DNA from: Nostoc sp. LPT
GTDB taxonomy: Bacteria > Cyanobacteriota > Cyanobacteriia > Cyanobacteriales > Nostocaceae
Assembly: GCF_017115165.1 (NCBI RefSeq)
Contig: NZ_JABXKF010000177.1
Span: 22,010-86,009 of the forward strand
Reading direction: 5' to 3'
DNA: 64,000 bases
The notes under the pieces are model-generated. The model had not been told where the DNA came from. It ran no database searches and saw nothing but the letters and a program-made list of their open reading frames with translations. Positions 35,713 to 45,031 of the stretch are shown here, one piece after another. How positions within the stretch are numbered: position 1 is the stretch's first letter; each line of letters starts with the position of its first letter. The position numbers and the translations under genes are program-made.

Positions 35713-37296
35713 ATGTTTGACTTTTCCAGTCTTAATATAGTCAAAAATACCAACGATTTTTTTGTTGGTATTCGTAAGTCTAAATTGGGAGATAATTTCG
35801 AGTTTTGTCTGCCAAATGGCTTTGATAATTTCCCAGAGGGTGACTTCGATGCAGTACGTAATTTATTTTTCAAAATGTATCGCACCTTTCGCAAATTTGA
35901 GCGTGATAATTTAGACAACACAAGATTCAACATCAATAAACCTGATTGTCAACAGGAGCAGGATCAAACGACTCTTTCATCTGGTGGAGTCAAGATGCAA
36001 ACAGAGGAAGGAGATGTTTGTGTACTCTACAGTAAGATTAAAATGATTGAGCGAGTTATGGAAGCCTATGATGAACTTGCGATAAACTCAATTCAAAAGA
36101 AAGTTAAACGTAGTGAAGACATCGAATATTCTCAGATTCACAAGTATTTAGATCGTGCTATTTATCTTAAAGACAATTCAAATAATGATGTGATCTATGT
36201 TGATGCAATGGATCTGCCACTTTCGACAGTACGCTATGAAAGTACTGATCTTGTAAATCTGTATTGCTATATTCTAGATGAGATTATAGAGCAATTAAAT
36301 AGTGATGTGCCAGATAACATTAAAGCACGTACTCAAGATATACACTTTCTTGCACAACGTTTTAAGGAAGATTATTTAACTAGCAACCAATCCATTTTTG
36401 GTGAAGATACCTTTGAAGAAACTATTAGTATTCTAAAAGAAGCGCTAGATAAGATAGATAAAAATACTTACTACAAGGATGCTGACTATTGGGGACTTTA
36501 CGAAGCTATTGAAACATTCCTCTACGGTGAGCTAAATTCTGAGCAAGGTGATGGTGAATTCTGGGGAGTGCATGGTTTTTCCCTAATTTGGGAAGATATG
36601 TGCAACACATATTTTTTTAAAAAACACCGCAAAAAAATTTGCTATGCAGATACGGACATAACTCTGAAAGGATATGACAACTCAGAAAGAGAAGAAGAAG
36701 AAAAAAATCGAGTCGGAAATCGCAAAGCCAATAGTGGAAATGTATATGGTAATCAATGGGTTTACTCCAAAACCTCAAACATACCCAGAAATTTAAGTAG
36801 GGTTACAGAAAAACTTGAATGGGATGAACTACTTTGCATTGAATTTGATTTAAATGAGCGAACATTTGTTTACTCCCACTTTAGATATAATCAGCTTGAA
36901 AGACGAGATAGAAATTCAGCTTTACGTCGTTTTCTCCGCCCTGATTTAATTTTAGAAACTGATAATACAATAGGAGATAAGAATTTGAATGAAGCTACGT
37001 CTATCAAAATAATTGATTACAAAGATGTACCACTAGAATTTTACAAAAATAAAGAACTCCATCCAAAGTCAGCCAAAAAGTATAAAGACGATCTAGTTAA
37101 GCAACTTACATATGAATATGCTCTACAGCAAACACATAATATTTCTGCAAATGTATTTTTTATTCCTTATTACTATGATGTAGAATCATCTACTACATTG
37201 GGTGAATTGGAAGAAAATATAAACCTCAAAGGTATAAAAATATTTAAGGCAAACTTCTTTTTAATACAAAATAGTTATTTGGAAAATAATCAATGA
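35713..37296 (+). CDS. McrC-like PD-(D/E)XK nuclease subunit
   Basis: A 527-residue protein downstream of the McrB-like gene. A nuclease core is visible at the C-terminus: RPDLILETD with Asp411, then IIDYKDV with Asp435 and Lys437. This fits a PD...DxK active site with 24 residues between halves. The following helix (KKYKDDLVKQLTYEYALQQ) fits the McrC order. The N-terminal 380 residues are not recognisable to me and are longer than in classical McrC (about 350 in total), so this may be a divergent McrC or DUF2357-like subunit. Its stop overlaps the next start by four bases (ATGA), which implies translational coupling. Confidence 0.75.
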   Translation: MFDFSSLNIVKNTNDFFVGIRKSKLGDNFEFCLPNGFDNFPEGDFDAVRNLFFKMYRTFRKFERDNLDNTRFNINKPDCQQEQDQTTLSSGGVKMQTEEGDVCVLYSKIKMIERVMEAYDELAINSIQKKVKRSEDIEYSQIHKYLDRAIYLKDNSNNDVIYVDAMDLPLSTVRYESTDLVNLYCYILDEIIEQLNSDVPDNIKARTQDIHFLAQRFKEDYLTSNQSIFGEDTFEETISILKEALDKIDKNTYYKDADYWGLYEAIETFLYGELNSEQGDGEFWGVHGFSLIWEDMCNTYFFKKHRKKICYADTDITLKGYDNSEREEEEKNRVGNRKANSGNVYGNQWVYSKTSNIPRNLSRVTEKLEWDELLCIEFDLNERTFVYSHFRYNQLERRDRNSALRRFLRPDLILETDNTIGDKNLNEATSIKIIDYKDVPLEFYKNKELHPKSAKKYKDDLVKQLTYEYALQQTHNISANVFFIPYYYDVESSTTLGELEENINLKGIKIFKANFFLIQNSYLENNQ

Positions 37297-37805
37297 GTTT
37301 TGAATTAAATATAATTGGAACTTGTTCAGAAAATACAGATTTTAAAAGTGTTTATATTCCCTTTATATCATTTGCTAATAAAGAGCAAAAAATAGCTATA
37401 GAAGATTACATATCTCAGCAAGTAGATGATCTTTTCAAAAAAATATGTCCTAGTGTGAATAAAACTCAATTATGTTATTCACAAATCATTACAGAAAAAG
37501 ATTTCAAAAAAATTGAAATAAGTTATTTTTATAAAAACTTTTTCGATGATTTAGAACGTGACTCTAATGGTAAATTAAATTTAAAAATTAAATGGAGCAT
37601 CAGTTTTGATGAAAAATGCACCCCAATTAAGCTAGCATATCTTTCTCCAGATTACCGTGGTCATGAACTTAAACCAAAATCACTCTCTTATAATGATGCG
37701 AAAGGTCGCTTGCATCGCAAATACGGTACTATAGAAATTAATGGATTTCCAATATTTTACTATATTTACTTTACACTTCAAGAAATATTAGATGTAATTA
37801 AATAA
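37293..37805 (+). CDS. Unrecognised third gene of the McrBC-like cassette
   Basis: A 170-residue soluble protein, AT-rich in codon use like the two genes before it. I do not recognise a domain. The C-terminal half (LAYLSPDYRGHELKPKSLSY, then GRLHRKYGTIEINGFPIFYY) is strand-rich. The N-terminal half has a helix with lysines. The ATGA overlap with the nuclease gene makes it very likely part of the same system. It could be an accessory or regulatory subunit, but nothing in the sequence tells which. Confidence 0.7.
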   Translation: MSFELNIIGTCSENTDFKSVYIPFISFANKEQKIAIEDYISQQVDDLFKKICPSVNKTQLCYSQIITEKDFKKIEISYFYKNFFDDLERDSNGKLNLKIKWSISFDEKCTPIKLAYLSPDYRGHELKPKSLSYNDAKGRLHRKYGTIEINGFPIFYYIYFTLQEILDVIK

Positions 37806-37839
37806 ATACACACATAGTCTAATTTAGTCTTGAGACAAA

Positions 37840-38272
37840 TTAAGATATAGTCCAATCTTCTAAATGCAAATTAGTAACTTTCTCAAAATCCTTGCGGTTG
37901 CAGGTTACTAAAATGCCATTCACTGACAGGGTAATTGCCGCAATGCGTAAATCTTGAGTGCCAATGCGGATTCTTTGAAAAATCAAGTCTTCGTAACAAT
38001 TAATAGCATACTCGTCAAATCCTAGTGCTCACATATTTTTGAAAAACTCTGAAGTAGCCTGTAAGTTTGCGTAAGCTAATAGCAATGCATCAGATGAGGA
38101 AGCCTTTCTGATTACATTAAACCTCCCACACAGTTGTTCTTCAACTGTAATTATTGTTATGGCAATATTTTCAGGATTGACTGCATTGATATGCTGCGTG
38201 ATAACTGGATGCCTCTGTTGAAAAAGTGAGACGTGATCCGTATCAAGTATCTATAAAGTCACTTAGTTTCAT
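37840..38272 (-). pseudogene. Broken PIN-domain (VapC-like) toxin gene
   Basis: The minus strand encodes a PIN ribonuclease: ILDTDHVSLFQQRHP at the start (the first catalytic Asp), ENIAITIITVEEQLCG in the middle, and DLRIAAITLSVNGILVTCNR near the end (distal Asp). Two lesions are visible. The ATG at 38272 overlapping the antitoxin stop runs out of frame within ten codons, indicating a small deletion before ILDTDH. A TGA also interrupts the main frame at 38029-38031, after FFKNM. The antitoxin-like gene upstream is intact. Confidence 0.85.
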
Positions 38273-38633
38273 CCTCTGCATCAAGTTGCCGATAATATTC
38301 CTCCATTTGTGCGTCAAGTTCACGACGATCAGCTTCTATATATGCCAGCATCTCGTCAAATTGCGGATCATCCTTGAACATACCCGCAAATTTTATCCAA
38401 GGATGTTCGGTTTGGGGACGTTCAATTTCCAAAGTCACTATTTCTGGTTTTCGCTCTTGTAAAAGTTGAATTAGTTTCTCTATTGCTTCTTCTTTAGTCA
38501 CACCAGAGCCTTTAAAATCTGGCAAGCCTAGTACTGTTGCACTAACTTCCCCATCTTGTTGATTTTCAATCAGCACATCATAAGTTAACTTGGGTGCAAA
38601 ATTGTTAGGATAAGTTTTTACAGTTAAATTCAT
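38259..38633 (-). CDS. Antitoxin-like protein upstream of the broken PIN toxin
   Basis: A 124-residue acidic protein. Residues 15-75 (LTYDVLIENQQDGEVSATVL, then VTKEEAIEKLIQLLQERK) resemble the HicB-like partial RNase H fold seen in many cyanobacterial antitoxins. The C-terminal 50 residues are strongly acidic and probably bind the toxin. It is placed directly before the PIN toxin remnant, with overlapping ends, as in vapBC-type pairs. With the toxin dead, it may be under no constraint or may retain a repressor role. Confidence 0.7.
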   Translation of the reverse strand: MNLTVKTYPNNFAPKLTYDVLIENQQDGEVSATVLGLPDFKGSGVTKEEAIEKLIQLLQERKPEIVTLEIERPQTEHPWIKFAGMFKDDPQFDEMLAYIEADRRELDAQMEEYYRQLDAEDETK

Positions 38634-38843
38634 AATATTTTTAACCTGAAAGTTTTATATTGATTATAACTGCTGATCTACTTACTACTAACCTTTAGTT
38701 CGTAGTGTTAGCGTAGCGTCTCGTAGATAGGTTGAAGCTCTCAAATTAGCACGTTTTGTGCTGGCTACAAACCTTTAATTATTTACACTAGCTTACTTAT
38801 TTATGGTTTGACTTTTATCATGTTGTCTTTTGCGATCGCTCCA

Positions 38844-39578
38844 ATGATTTACAACCAATCAGAGTTTAATTTACGCTGTGAGTGGGGGCCACAAGGAGTT
38901 GCTCAACTTGCTCCCATCAGTGATGTAATTGTAATAGTTGACGTTCTCTCTTTTTCTACCTGCGTAGAAATTTCCACCAACAACGACGCAATAATTTTTC
39001 CCTACGCAATGAGAGATGAATCTGTCATAGATTATGCCAAATCAGTACAAGCAGAGTTAGCAAGTCATAGACAACGTTGGACTACAACTGGATATTCCCT
39101 CTCGCCAAAATCGGTGACTCAGATTCCTGCTGGAACTAGACTAGTTTTACCCTCACCTAATGGTTCTTTTCTGACTTTACATACAGGGAATACACCAACT
39201 TTGGCTGGTTGCTTGCGAAATTGCCAAGCTGTGGCGCAGTTTGCTCAAAAGTATGGTGATAAAATCGCTGTGATTCCTGCCGGTGAGAGGTGGAAAGAAG
39301 ATGGTAGCCTCCGCCCTGCATTTGAAGATTTGATTGGTGCAGGGGCAATTCTCAGTTATTTAAGTGGCAGTTTATCACCAGAAGCTGAAGTTGCTGTGAC
39401 AACATTTCAGGCTTTTCAGCAAGACTTATTGGGGTACTTGAAAAAATGCAGTTCGGGTAAAGAGTTGATTGAAAAAGGTTTTGAGTCAGATGTTGAACTG
39501 TCAGCTGCTTACAACATTAGTGATTGCGTGCCTTTGTTTACTGATAATGCTTATATAAATTACAGGTTACAAAGTTAA
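38844..39578 (+). CDS. ComB-family 2-phosphosulfolactate phosphatase
   Basis: About 244 residues from the ATG at 38844. An upstream TTG (38808) and an ATG (38820) are also in frame. The IVIVDVLSFSTCVEI block near residue 30 is the ComB signature. LPSPNGSFLTL and IPAGERWKEDGSLRPAFEDL, with its metal-binding acidic residues, follow. ComB hydrolyses 2-phosphosulfolactate in the coenzyme M route of archaea. Homologues are frequent in cyanobacteria, where coenzyme M is not made, so the true substrate here is open. Confidence 0.82.
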   Translation: MIYNQSEFNLRCEWGPQGVAQLAPISDVIVIVDVLSFSTCVEISTNNDAIIFPYAMRDESVIDYAKSVQAELASHRQRWTTTGYSLSPKSVTQIPAGTRLVLPSPNGSFLTLHTGNTPTLAGCLRNCQAVAQFAQKYGDKIAVIPAGERWKEDGSLRPAFEDLIGAGAILSYLSGSLSPEAEVAVTTFQAFQQDLLGYLKKCSSGKELIEKGFESDVELSAAYNISDCVPLFTDNAYINYRLQS

Positions 39579-39715
39579 TTAAAATAATTAGTAATTCGTA
39601 ATAAAAGACTATTAAATAAGTGGATTTAAATCTCGACTGAAAAAAAGCACCATGTATCAGTGTTTGCGTAGCGTCTCGTAGAGAAGAAGAATTAAACTCA
39701 AAAATTACGAATTAA

Positions 39716-40246
39716 TTAAACGTCGCACTGATTGGTTTGACAATATTTTGCATTATCTATAAACTCTTGCAACTTATTTAAAGGAATCATCTGCAATGAT
39801 GACCCACTTTGTACCTCAGCAGCGATGTAAGCAAACTTTTGCCCACGATAAAACTGGTCACGTCCAACTTTGGTGATATAGCGGGACTTCTGGAAGTCAT
39901 TGGCAATATTAGAATTATAAATATTTTGTAACAGTTTCACTGCATTGGCATTTTTTATGGTGAATTTGAGGCGTTTATCACCACTAACAGTTATTCCTTC
40001 TTTAGTCACTGTCCCATTTTGAGAAGTGACATCAGCATAAAAGTATAAATTTCCCTTTGTACCCTCATAGCCGTGGGCTTCGCTGTTGTATCTCAGAGTT
40101 GGTAGTTGAGGTCTAGTCCTTGCCCACTTCACAACGGTGTTGATGTTTTGCTGTGGAAGGGCATTTGCAGGAGTAACAGCTAAAATAACTGCGATCGCAG
40201 ATAGGGTAGCATTGAATAAGTAGTTAAATTTACAACTTTTGTGCAT
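39716..40246 (-). CDS. Secreted protein of unknown function
   Basis: A 176-residue protein. Residues 1-30 form a signal peptide with a likely cleavage after TPANA. The mature part (about 145 residues) is strand-rich, with phrases such as GTKGNLYFYADVTSQNGTVT and YRGQKFAYIAAEVQSGSSLQ, and two cysteines near the end that could form a disulfide. I do not recognise the family. It faces the ComB gene and has no operon partner. Confidence 0.7.
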   Translation of the reverse strand: MHKSCKFNYLFNATLSAIAVILAVTPANALPQQNINTVVKWARTRPQLPTLRYNSEAHGYEGTKGNLYFYADVTSQNGTVTKEGITVSGDKRLKFTIKNANAVKLLQNIYNSNIANDFQKSRYITKVGRDQFYRGQKFAYIAAEVQSGSSLQMIPLNKLQEFIDNAKYCQTNQCDV

Positions 40247-40787
40247 AGTATTTTCCCTGTATGTAAATACTGACTATTTGCAGATTAAACTACCACCACT
40301 TAAGAATTACTTCCCGTGCGGTGTCAATTGCAAATATGAGTTATTTAGTCGCAAAAACAACTTAACATCGACTAATAACCACTGCCCAGTGACTAAGTAC
40401 AACATTTATTAATTCGTAGTAAATTCTCTGCGTATCTCTGCGCCCCTACCCTGCAAGAAGGCGAAGCGCCTATGCGTTTAAATAAAATAAATCAGTAGAC
40501 AGTTCCCGACCTATTACTTAGTTACAAAACTTAGACTTAATCTCAGACAAATTGGAGTATGCACTTTTAAGACTGGAGACATTTAAGATACAGGTTGTAC
40601 ATACTTCTTAATAAATCCGCCTTGAGAACGCAAAACGTTCTAATCTAAAAGCTAACTGGGTTAATTTACTGGCAGTTTTGCAGGCAATACTCTCAAGCTC
40701 CTGTAGCATAAACACAGCAATGTGTCAAGCCTCAAAACAATCCAGATTTAACATATAAACGCTTATGATGGGAGTTTTACAAATCCG
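40247..40787. other. Upstream region of the apc operon
   Basis: No gene is found. The segment 40441-40481 repeats the element seen at 10263-10303. The rest presumably holds the apcE promoter and leader, but I could not define them. Confidence 0.4.
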
Positions 40788-43700
40788 ATGAGTGTTAAGG
40801 CGAGTGGTGGAACCTCGGTTGCGCGTCCGCAACTATATCAAACCCTACCTGTATCCACAATTACCCAAGCGGAGCAGCAAGACCGCTTCTTGGGAAATGG
40901 TGAACTAGATGAACTGGCAAGCTATTTTGCATCTGGTGCAAAGCGTCTAGAAATTTCTCAGACGCTGACGGACAATGCTGAGATTATTGTGTCTCGGGCT
41001 GCCAACCGGATTTTTGTTGGTGGTTCGCCAATGGCTTTTTTAGAAAAGCCCAGAGCGATAGAAATAGTACCTGTTAGTGCTGGTGCTAATGTTCAGCAAG
41101 GGATGCAACTGGGAACTGTAACCTACGTTGAAAGTCGTGGCGGGTTCCTAGAAAATTTACGATCAATATTTAACTCATCCCCCAGCGGCCCGACACCTCC
41201 AGGTTTCAGACCAATTAACATTGCTCGATATGGGCCAAGCAACATGGCCAAGAGCTTGCGGGATTTATCCTGGTTCTTGCGCTACGCTACTTATGCGATC
41301 ATTGCTGGCGACCCCAACATCATAGCGGTGAATACAAGGGGTTTGCGGGAAATCATTGAAAATGCCTGCTCTGGTGAAGCAACGCTAGTAGCTTTGCAGG
41401 AAATTAAAGCTGGGGCACTTTCATTTTTCCGCAATGATGCTGAGGGTACAGAAATTGTGTCTCAGTACATGGATGTTTTGTTAACAGAATTCAAAGCAGC
41501 CACACCCTCAAATAAACTGCGCCAACGCCCTTCTAGTGACCAGCAAGGATTAGAATTGCCGCAAATTTACTTTAACGCGGCAGAACGGCGTCCCAAGTTT
41601 GTGATGAAAACTGGGTTATCAAGTAGTGAAAAAAATGAGGTAATCAAGGCCGCATATCGGCAAATCTTTGAGCGCGACATTACCCGTGCTTATAGCTTAT
41701 CCATATCTGACCTAGAATCCAAGGTGAAGAATGGCGACATCTCTGTGAAAGAGTTTGTCCGTCGTTTAGCTAAATCTCCCCTTTACCAAAAACAGTTTTA
41801 CCAGCCTTTTATTAACAGCCGAGTCATTGAGCTAGCTTTCCGTCACATTCTAGGACGGGGGCCAAGTAGCCGCGAAGAAGTACAAAAATACTTCTCGATT
41901 ATTTCTAACGGTGGTCTACCAGCCTTAGTAGATGCCTTAGTAGATTCTGCTGAATACAGCGACTATTTTGGTGAAGAAACAGTACCTTACCTGCGGGGTC
42001 TGGGTCAAGAAGCACAAGAATGTCGCAACTGGGGGCCGCAGCAAGACCTGTTTAACTACAGTGCGCCTTTCCGCAAGATACCTCAGTTCATCACCACATT
42101 TGCGGCTTACGAGCAACCGCTACCAGATCAACATCCTTACGGTTCTGGTAACGACCCCTTGGAAATTCAGTTTGGGGCGATTTTCCCGAAAGAAACTCGC
42201 AACCCCAGTACCAGTCCGGCTCCTTTTAGTAAGGATACCAAACGCATCCTGATTCACCAAGGAGCAGGGATTAATAACCAAAATAGTAATCCCAGAGCGC
42301 GGGGTGAAGCTCCTGGTACCCTTGGCCCCAAGGTATTCAAATTAGATCAACTGCCTGGTACTAGAGGTAAAAAGGCTGCCAAAAATTCTAGCGTCAGATT
42401 CTCTGAAAGCTCCACGCAAGCAGTGATTAGAGCTGCTTACCTGCAAGTTTTCGGTCGCGATGTCTACGAAGGTCAGCGTCCGAAGGTATTAGAAATCAAG
42501 CTAGAAAACGGCGACATCTCAGTACGGGAATTTATCCGTGCTTTGGCTAAGTCGGATGTATTCCGCAACCTGTACTGGTCATCGCTGTATGTTTGTAAAG
42601 CGATCGAGTATATTCACCGCCGCTTGTTGGGTCGTCCAACTTATGGTCGTCAAGAAATCAACAAGTACTTTGATATCGCAGCAAAACAAGGCTTTTACGC
42701 GGTAGTTGATGCTATTATTAACAGCGTAGAATATAGCGAAGCCTTTGGTGAAGATACAATTCCTTTCGAACGGTATCTGACTCCTGGTGGTGTAGCAGGG
42801 CGACAATTACGCGTTGGTAGCATTCGTGATGATATTGCCGCGAAAATCCAGAAGGAAGTAACACCTAGCTTTGTGACACTGGGTACTGTAACAGAAAACC
42901 GATCAGAACCAGATATTCAGTTCCGCATTAACCAAGGTGTCAGCAAGCAACGGGAACAGACCAAAATCTTCAAATTGGTGGCGAATACTACTGACAAGGT
43001 TGCAGTAAAAACTTTGATCAGCGCTGCGTATCGTCAGATATTTGAGCGGGATATTGCACCCTACATCGCCAAAAACGAATTTACCAAATGGGAAAGCAAG
43101 TTGGGGAATGGCGAAATTAGTGTGAAGGAATTTATTGAAGGTTTGGGTTACTCTAATCTCTACCTGAAAGAGTTCTACACACCTTACCCCAACACTAAAG
43201 TGATTGAGTTGGGAACCAAACACTTCTTGGGACGTGCGCCACTAGACCAAGCCGAAATCCGCAAGTATAACCAGATTTTGGCTACTCAAGGTATTCGTGC
43301 CTTTATTGGTACTTTGGTAGATAGTGTGGAATATAACCAGGTGTTTGGCGAAGATACAGTGCCTTACCGTCGCTTCCCAACCCTCCCAGCGGCAAACTTC
43401 CCGAATACAGAGAAGCTGTACAACCAGCTGACCAAGCAAAACGATGAGGTAGTTGTACCAAGCTTTAAGCCAGTACAAGCCCGTGTCGGAGTTAGTAACG
43501 ATACACCGCTTTCGATACAGGCGATCGCAGATATAGCAACGCAAACAAATGCTCAGCCATCTTTTGCTGAACTGGGTCGTTCCTACAACGATGCTAGCGG
43601 ACAATCCGTGGAACAGGGTGTGCGTAAACATGCACGTATTTACCGTCTAACAGAAAACACCAACCAAAGCGAAAAACAACAGGCAATCAACGCCATTTAT

Positions 43701-44093
43701 CGTCAAGTATTGGATGTATTTAGCGGTGAAGTGCCTGATAATTTCCGTAGCACTGACCTAGATAGCAAACTCCAAAATGGTGAAATTTCCGTGCGGGAGT
43801 TTGTGCGGAAACTAGCTAGTTCCCAAATCTATCGCCAGCGCTTCTTATCACCTTATCCTCATACCAAGGTCATTGAGTTCCTCTTCCGTCATCTGTTGGG
43901 GCGTACACCCGCAACTCAGGAAGAAATTGGCCAATATAACAAGCTGCTAGCCGATAGTGGTTTGTCAGCTGCTGTAGAAGCAATAGTCGAAAGTCCAGAA
44001 TATAGCCGCTACTTCGGTGAAGATGTTGTGCCTTACAACCGCTTCCCATCTCTGCCAGCAGGTAACTACCTCGGTAGTGTCGCGGTTGATTAA
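40788..44093 (+). CDS. apcE: Phycobilisome core-membrane linker ApcE
   Basis: A 1101-residue protein that organises the allophycocyanin core and passes energy to the photosystems. The N-terminal phycobilin-like domain (about residues 20-240) contains the chromophore-binding Cys194 (IIENACSGEAT) and a loop insertion around 85-145. Four linker (REP) domains follow, starting near 286, 543, 743 and 965, each with the KAAYRQIFERDI-like opening and the NGDISVKEFVRRLAKS-like helix. Four REP domains indicate a pentacylindrical core. It is the first gene of apcE-apcA-apcB-apcC. Confidence 0.98.
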   Translation: MSVKASGGTSVARPQLYQTLPVSTITQAEQQDRFLGNGELDELASYFASGAKRLEISQTLTDNAEIIVSRAANRIFVGGSPMAFLEKPRAIEIVPVSAGANVQQGMQLGTVTYVESRGGFLENLRSIFNSSPSGPTPPGFRPINIARYGPSNMAKSLRDLSWFLRYATYAIIAGDPNIIAVNTRGLREIIENACSGEATLVALQEIKAGALSFFRNDAEGTEIVSQYMDVLLTEFKAATPSNKLRQRPSSDQQGLELPQIYFNAAERRPKFVMKTGLSSSEKNEVIKAAYRQIFERDITRAYSLSISDLESKVKNGDISVKEFVRRLAKSPLYQKQFYQPFINSRVIELAFRHILGRGPSSREEVQKYFSIISNGGLPALVDALVDSAEYSDYFGEETVPYLRGLGQEAQECRNWGPQQDLFNYSAPFRKIPQFITTFAAYEQPLPDQHPYGSGNDPLEIQFGAIFPKETRNPSTSPAPFSKDTKRILIHQGAGINNQNSNPRARGEAPGTLGPKVFKLDQLPGTRGKKAAKNSSVRFSESSTQAVIRAAYLQVFGRDVYEGQRPKVLEIKLENGDISVREFIRALAKSDVFRNLYWSSLYVCKAIEYIHRRLLGRPTYGRQEINKYFDIAAKQGFYAVVDAIINSVEYSEAFGEDTIPFERYLTPGGVAGRQLRVGSIRDDIAAKIQKEVTPSFVTLGTVTENRSEPDIQFRINQGVSKQREQTKIFKLVANTTDKVAVKTLISAAYRQIFERDIAPYIAKNEFTKWESKLGNGEISVKEFIEGLGYSNLYLKEFYTPYPNTKVIELGTKHFLGRAPLDQAEIRKYNQILATQGIRAFIGTLVDSVEYNQVFGEDTVPYRRFPTLPAANFPNTEKLYNQLTKQNDEVVVPSFKPVQARVGVSNDTPLSIQAIADIATQTNAQPSFAELGRSYNDASGQSVEQGVRKHARIYRLTENTNQSEKQQAINAIYRQVLDVFSGEVPDNFRSTDLDSKLQNGEISVREFVRKLASSQIYRQRFLSPYPHTKVIEFLFRHLLGRTPATQEEIGQYNKLLADSGLSAAVEAIVESPEYSRYFGEDVVPYNRFPSLPAGNYLGSVAVD

Positions 44094-44478
44094 GGAGTAG
44101 GGAGTAGGGAATAGGGAATAAAGTACAGATTATTTACTGTTCCCTATCCCCTGTAACCTGTCCCCTGTCGCCATCGTAACCTTTCGTAATACTGCTCTCA
44201 GATTGCAGTTAGAACGGTAAATTCTGAAAAGCAATATTACAAAGTATTAAGAGCAGTCATAAATGCTCAACAGAATGCCGGAAAATGTTTTGCGGAAGGT
44301 AACTGAGTTTGAAAGCTTGTGTACTTATGTTGACTCAAGCAAACTCGTAATTTATTAGCCGTAGCAGTTGTAAAACTGTTGTGTCTAAAAGAACGAGAAA
44401 ACAAACTCAGTAAACCAAACTCAAAGTCGCACCAGTTTAATCAAATCCTGGTTTCATTAGTATTGGAGGAATCCATTA
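44094..44478. other. Spacer between apcE and apcA with a heptamer-derived hairpin
   Basis: Directly after the apcE stop, AGGGAGTAGGGAATAGGGAA (44099-44118) can pair with TTCCCTATCCCC (near 44142) to form an imperfect hairpin. This could limit apcE readthrough and help set the much higher apcAB dosage. The rest should contain the apcA promoter and leader. GGAGGA at 44464-44469 is the ribosome binding site for apcA. Confidence 0.55.
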
Positions 44479-44967
44479 ATGAGTATCGTCACGAAAGCTA
44501 TCGTGAATGCTGATGCAGAAGCTCGCTACCTCAGCCCTGGTGAGTTAGATCGGATCAAGTCCTTTGTTACAAGTGGTGAGCGCCGGGTGCGGATTGCTCA
44601 AGTTTTATCAGAAAATCGTGAACGGCTCGTTAAGCAAGCTGGCGATCAACTGTTCCAAAAGCGTCCTGATGTTGTGTCTCCTGGTGGTAACGCTTACGGT
44701 CAAGAATTGACTGCTACTTGCCTGCGTGACCTAGATTATTACCTCCGCCTCGTTACCTACGGTATCGTTGCTGGTGATGTCACCCCCATCGAAGAAATTG
44801 GTGTTATTGGTGCCCGTGAACTGTACAAGTCCTTGGGAACTCCTATCGATGGTGTTGCTGAAGGTATCCGCGGGCTGAAGAATAGCTCTGCATCACTGCT
44901 CTCTGGTGATGACGCTAGTGAAGCTGGTGGCTACTTCGACTATCTAGTTGGCGCCCTTTTAGGATAG
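44479..44967 (+). CDS. apcA: Allophycocyanin alpha subunit
   Basis: A 162-codon phycobiliprotein. Cys81 in TATCLRDLDYYLRL is the phycocyanobilin attachment site. The globin-like helices and the GIVAGDVTPIEEIGVIGARE block are typical of ApcA. With ApcB it forms the trimeric discs of the phycobilisome core on the cytoplasmic face of thylakoids. A GGAGGA site stands about nine bases before the ATG. apcB begins 64 bases downstream. Confidence 0.98.
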   Translation: MSIVTKAIVNADAEARYLSPGELDRIKSFVTSGERRVRIAQVLSENRERLVKQAGDQLFQKRPDVVSPGGNAYGQELTATCLRDLDYYLRLVTYGIVAGDVTPIEEIGVIGARELYKSLGTPIDGVAEGIRGLKNSSASLLSGDDASEAGGYFDYLVGALLG

Positions 44968-45031
44968 GTGAAGCTGTTTACCTACTGAAACAGAAGTATT
45001 GCAATACGGTTGGAAATAAGGAATTAACAAC

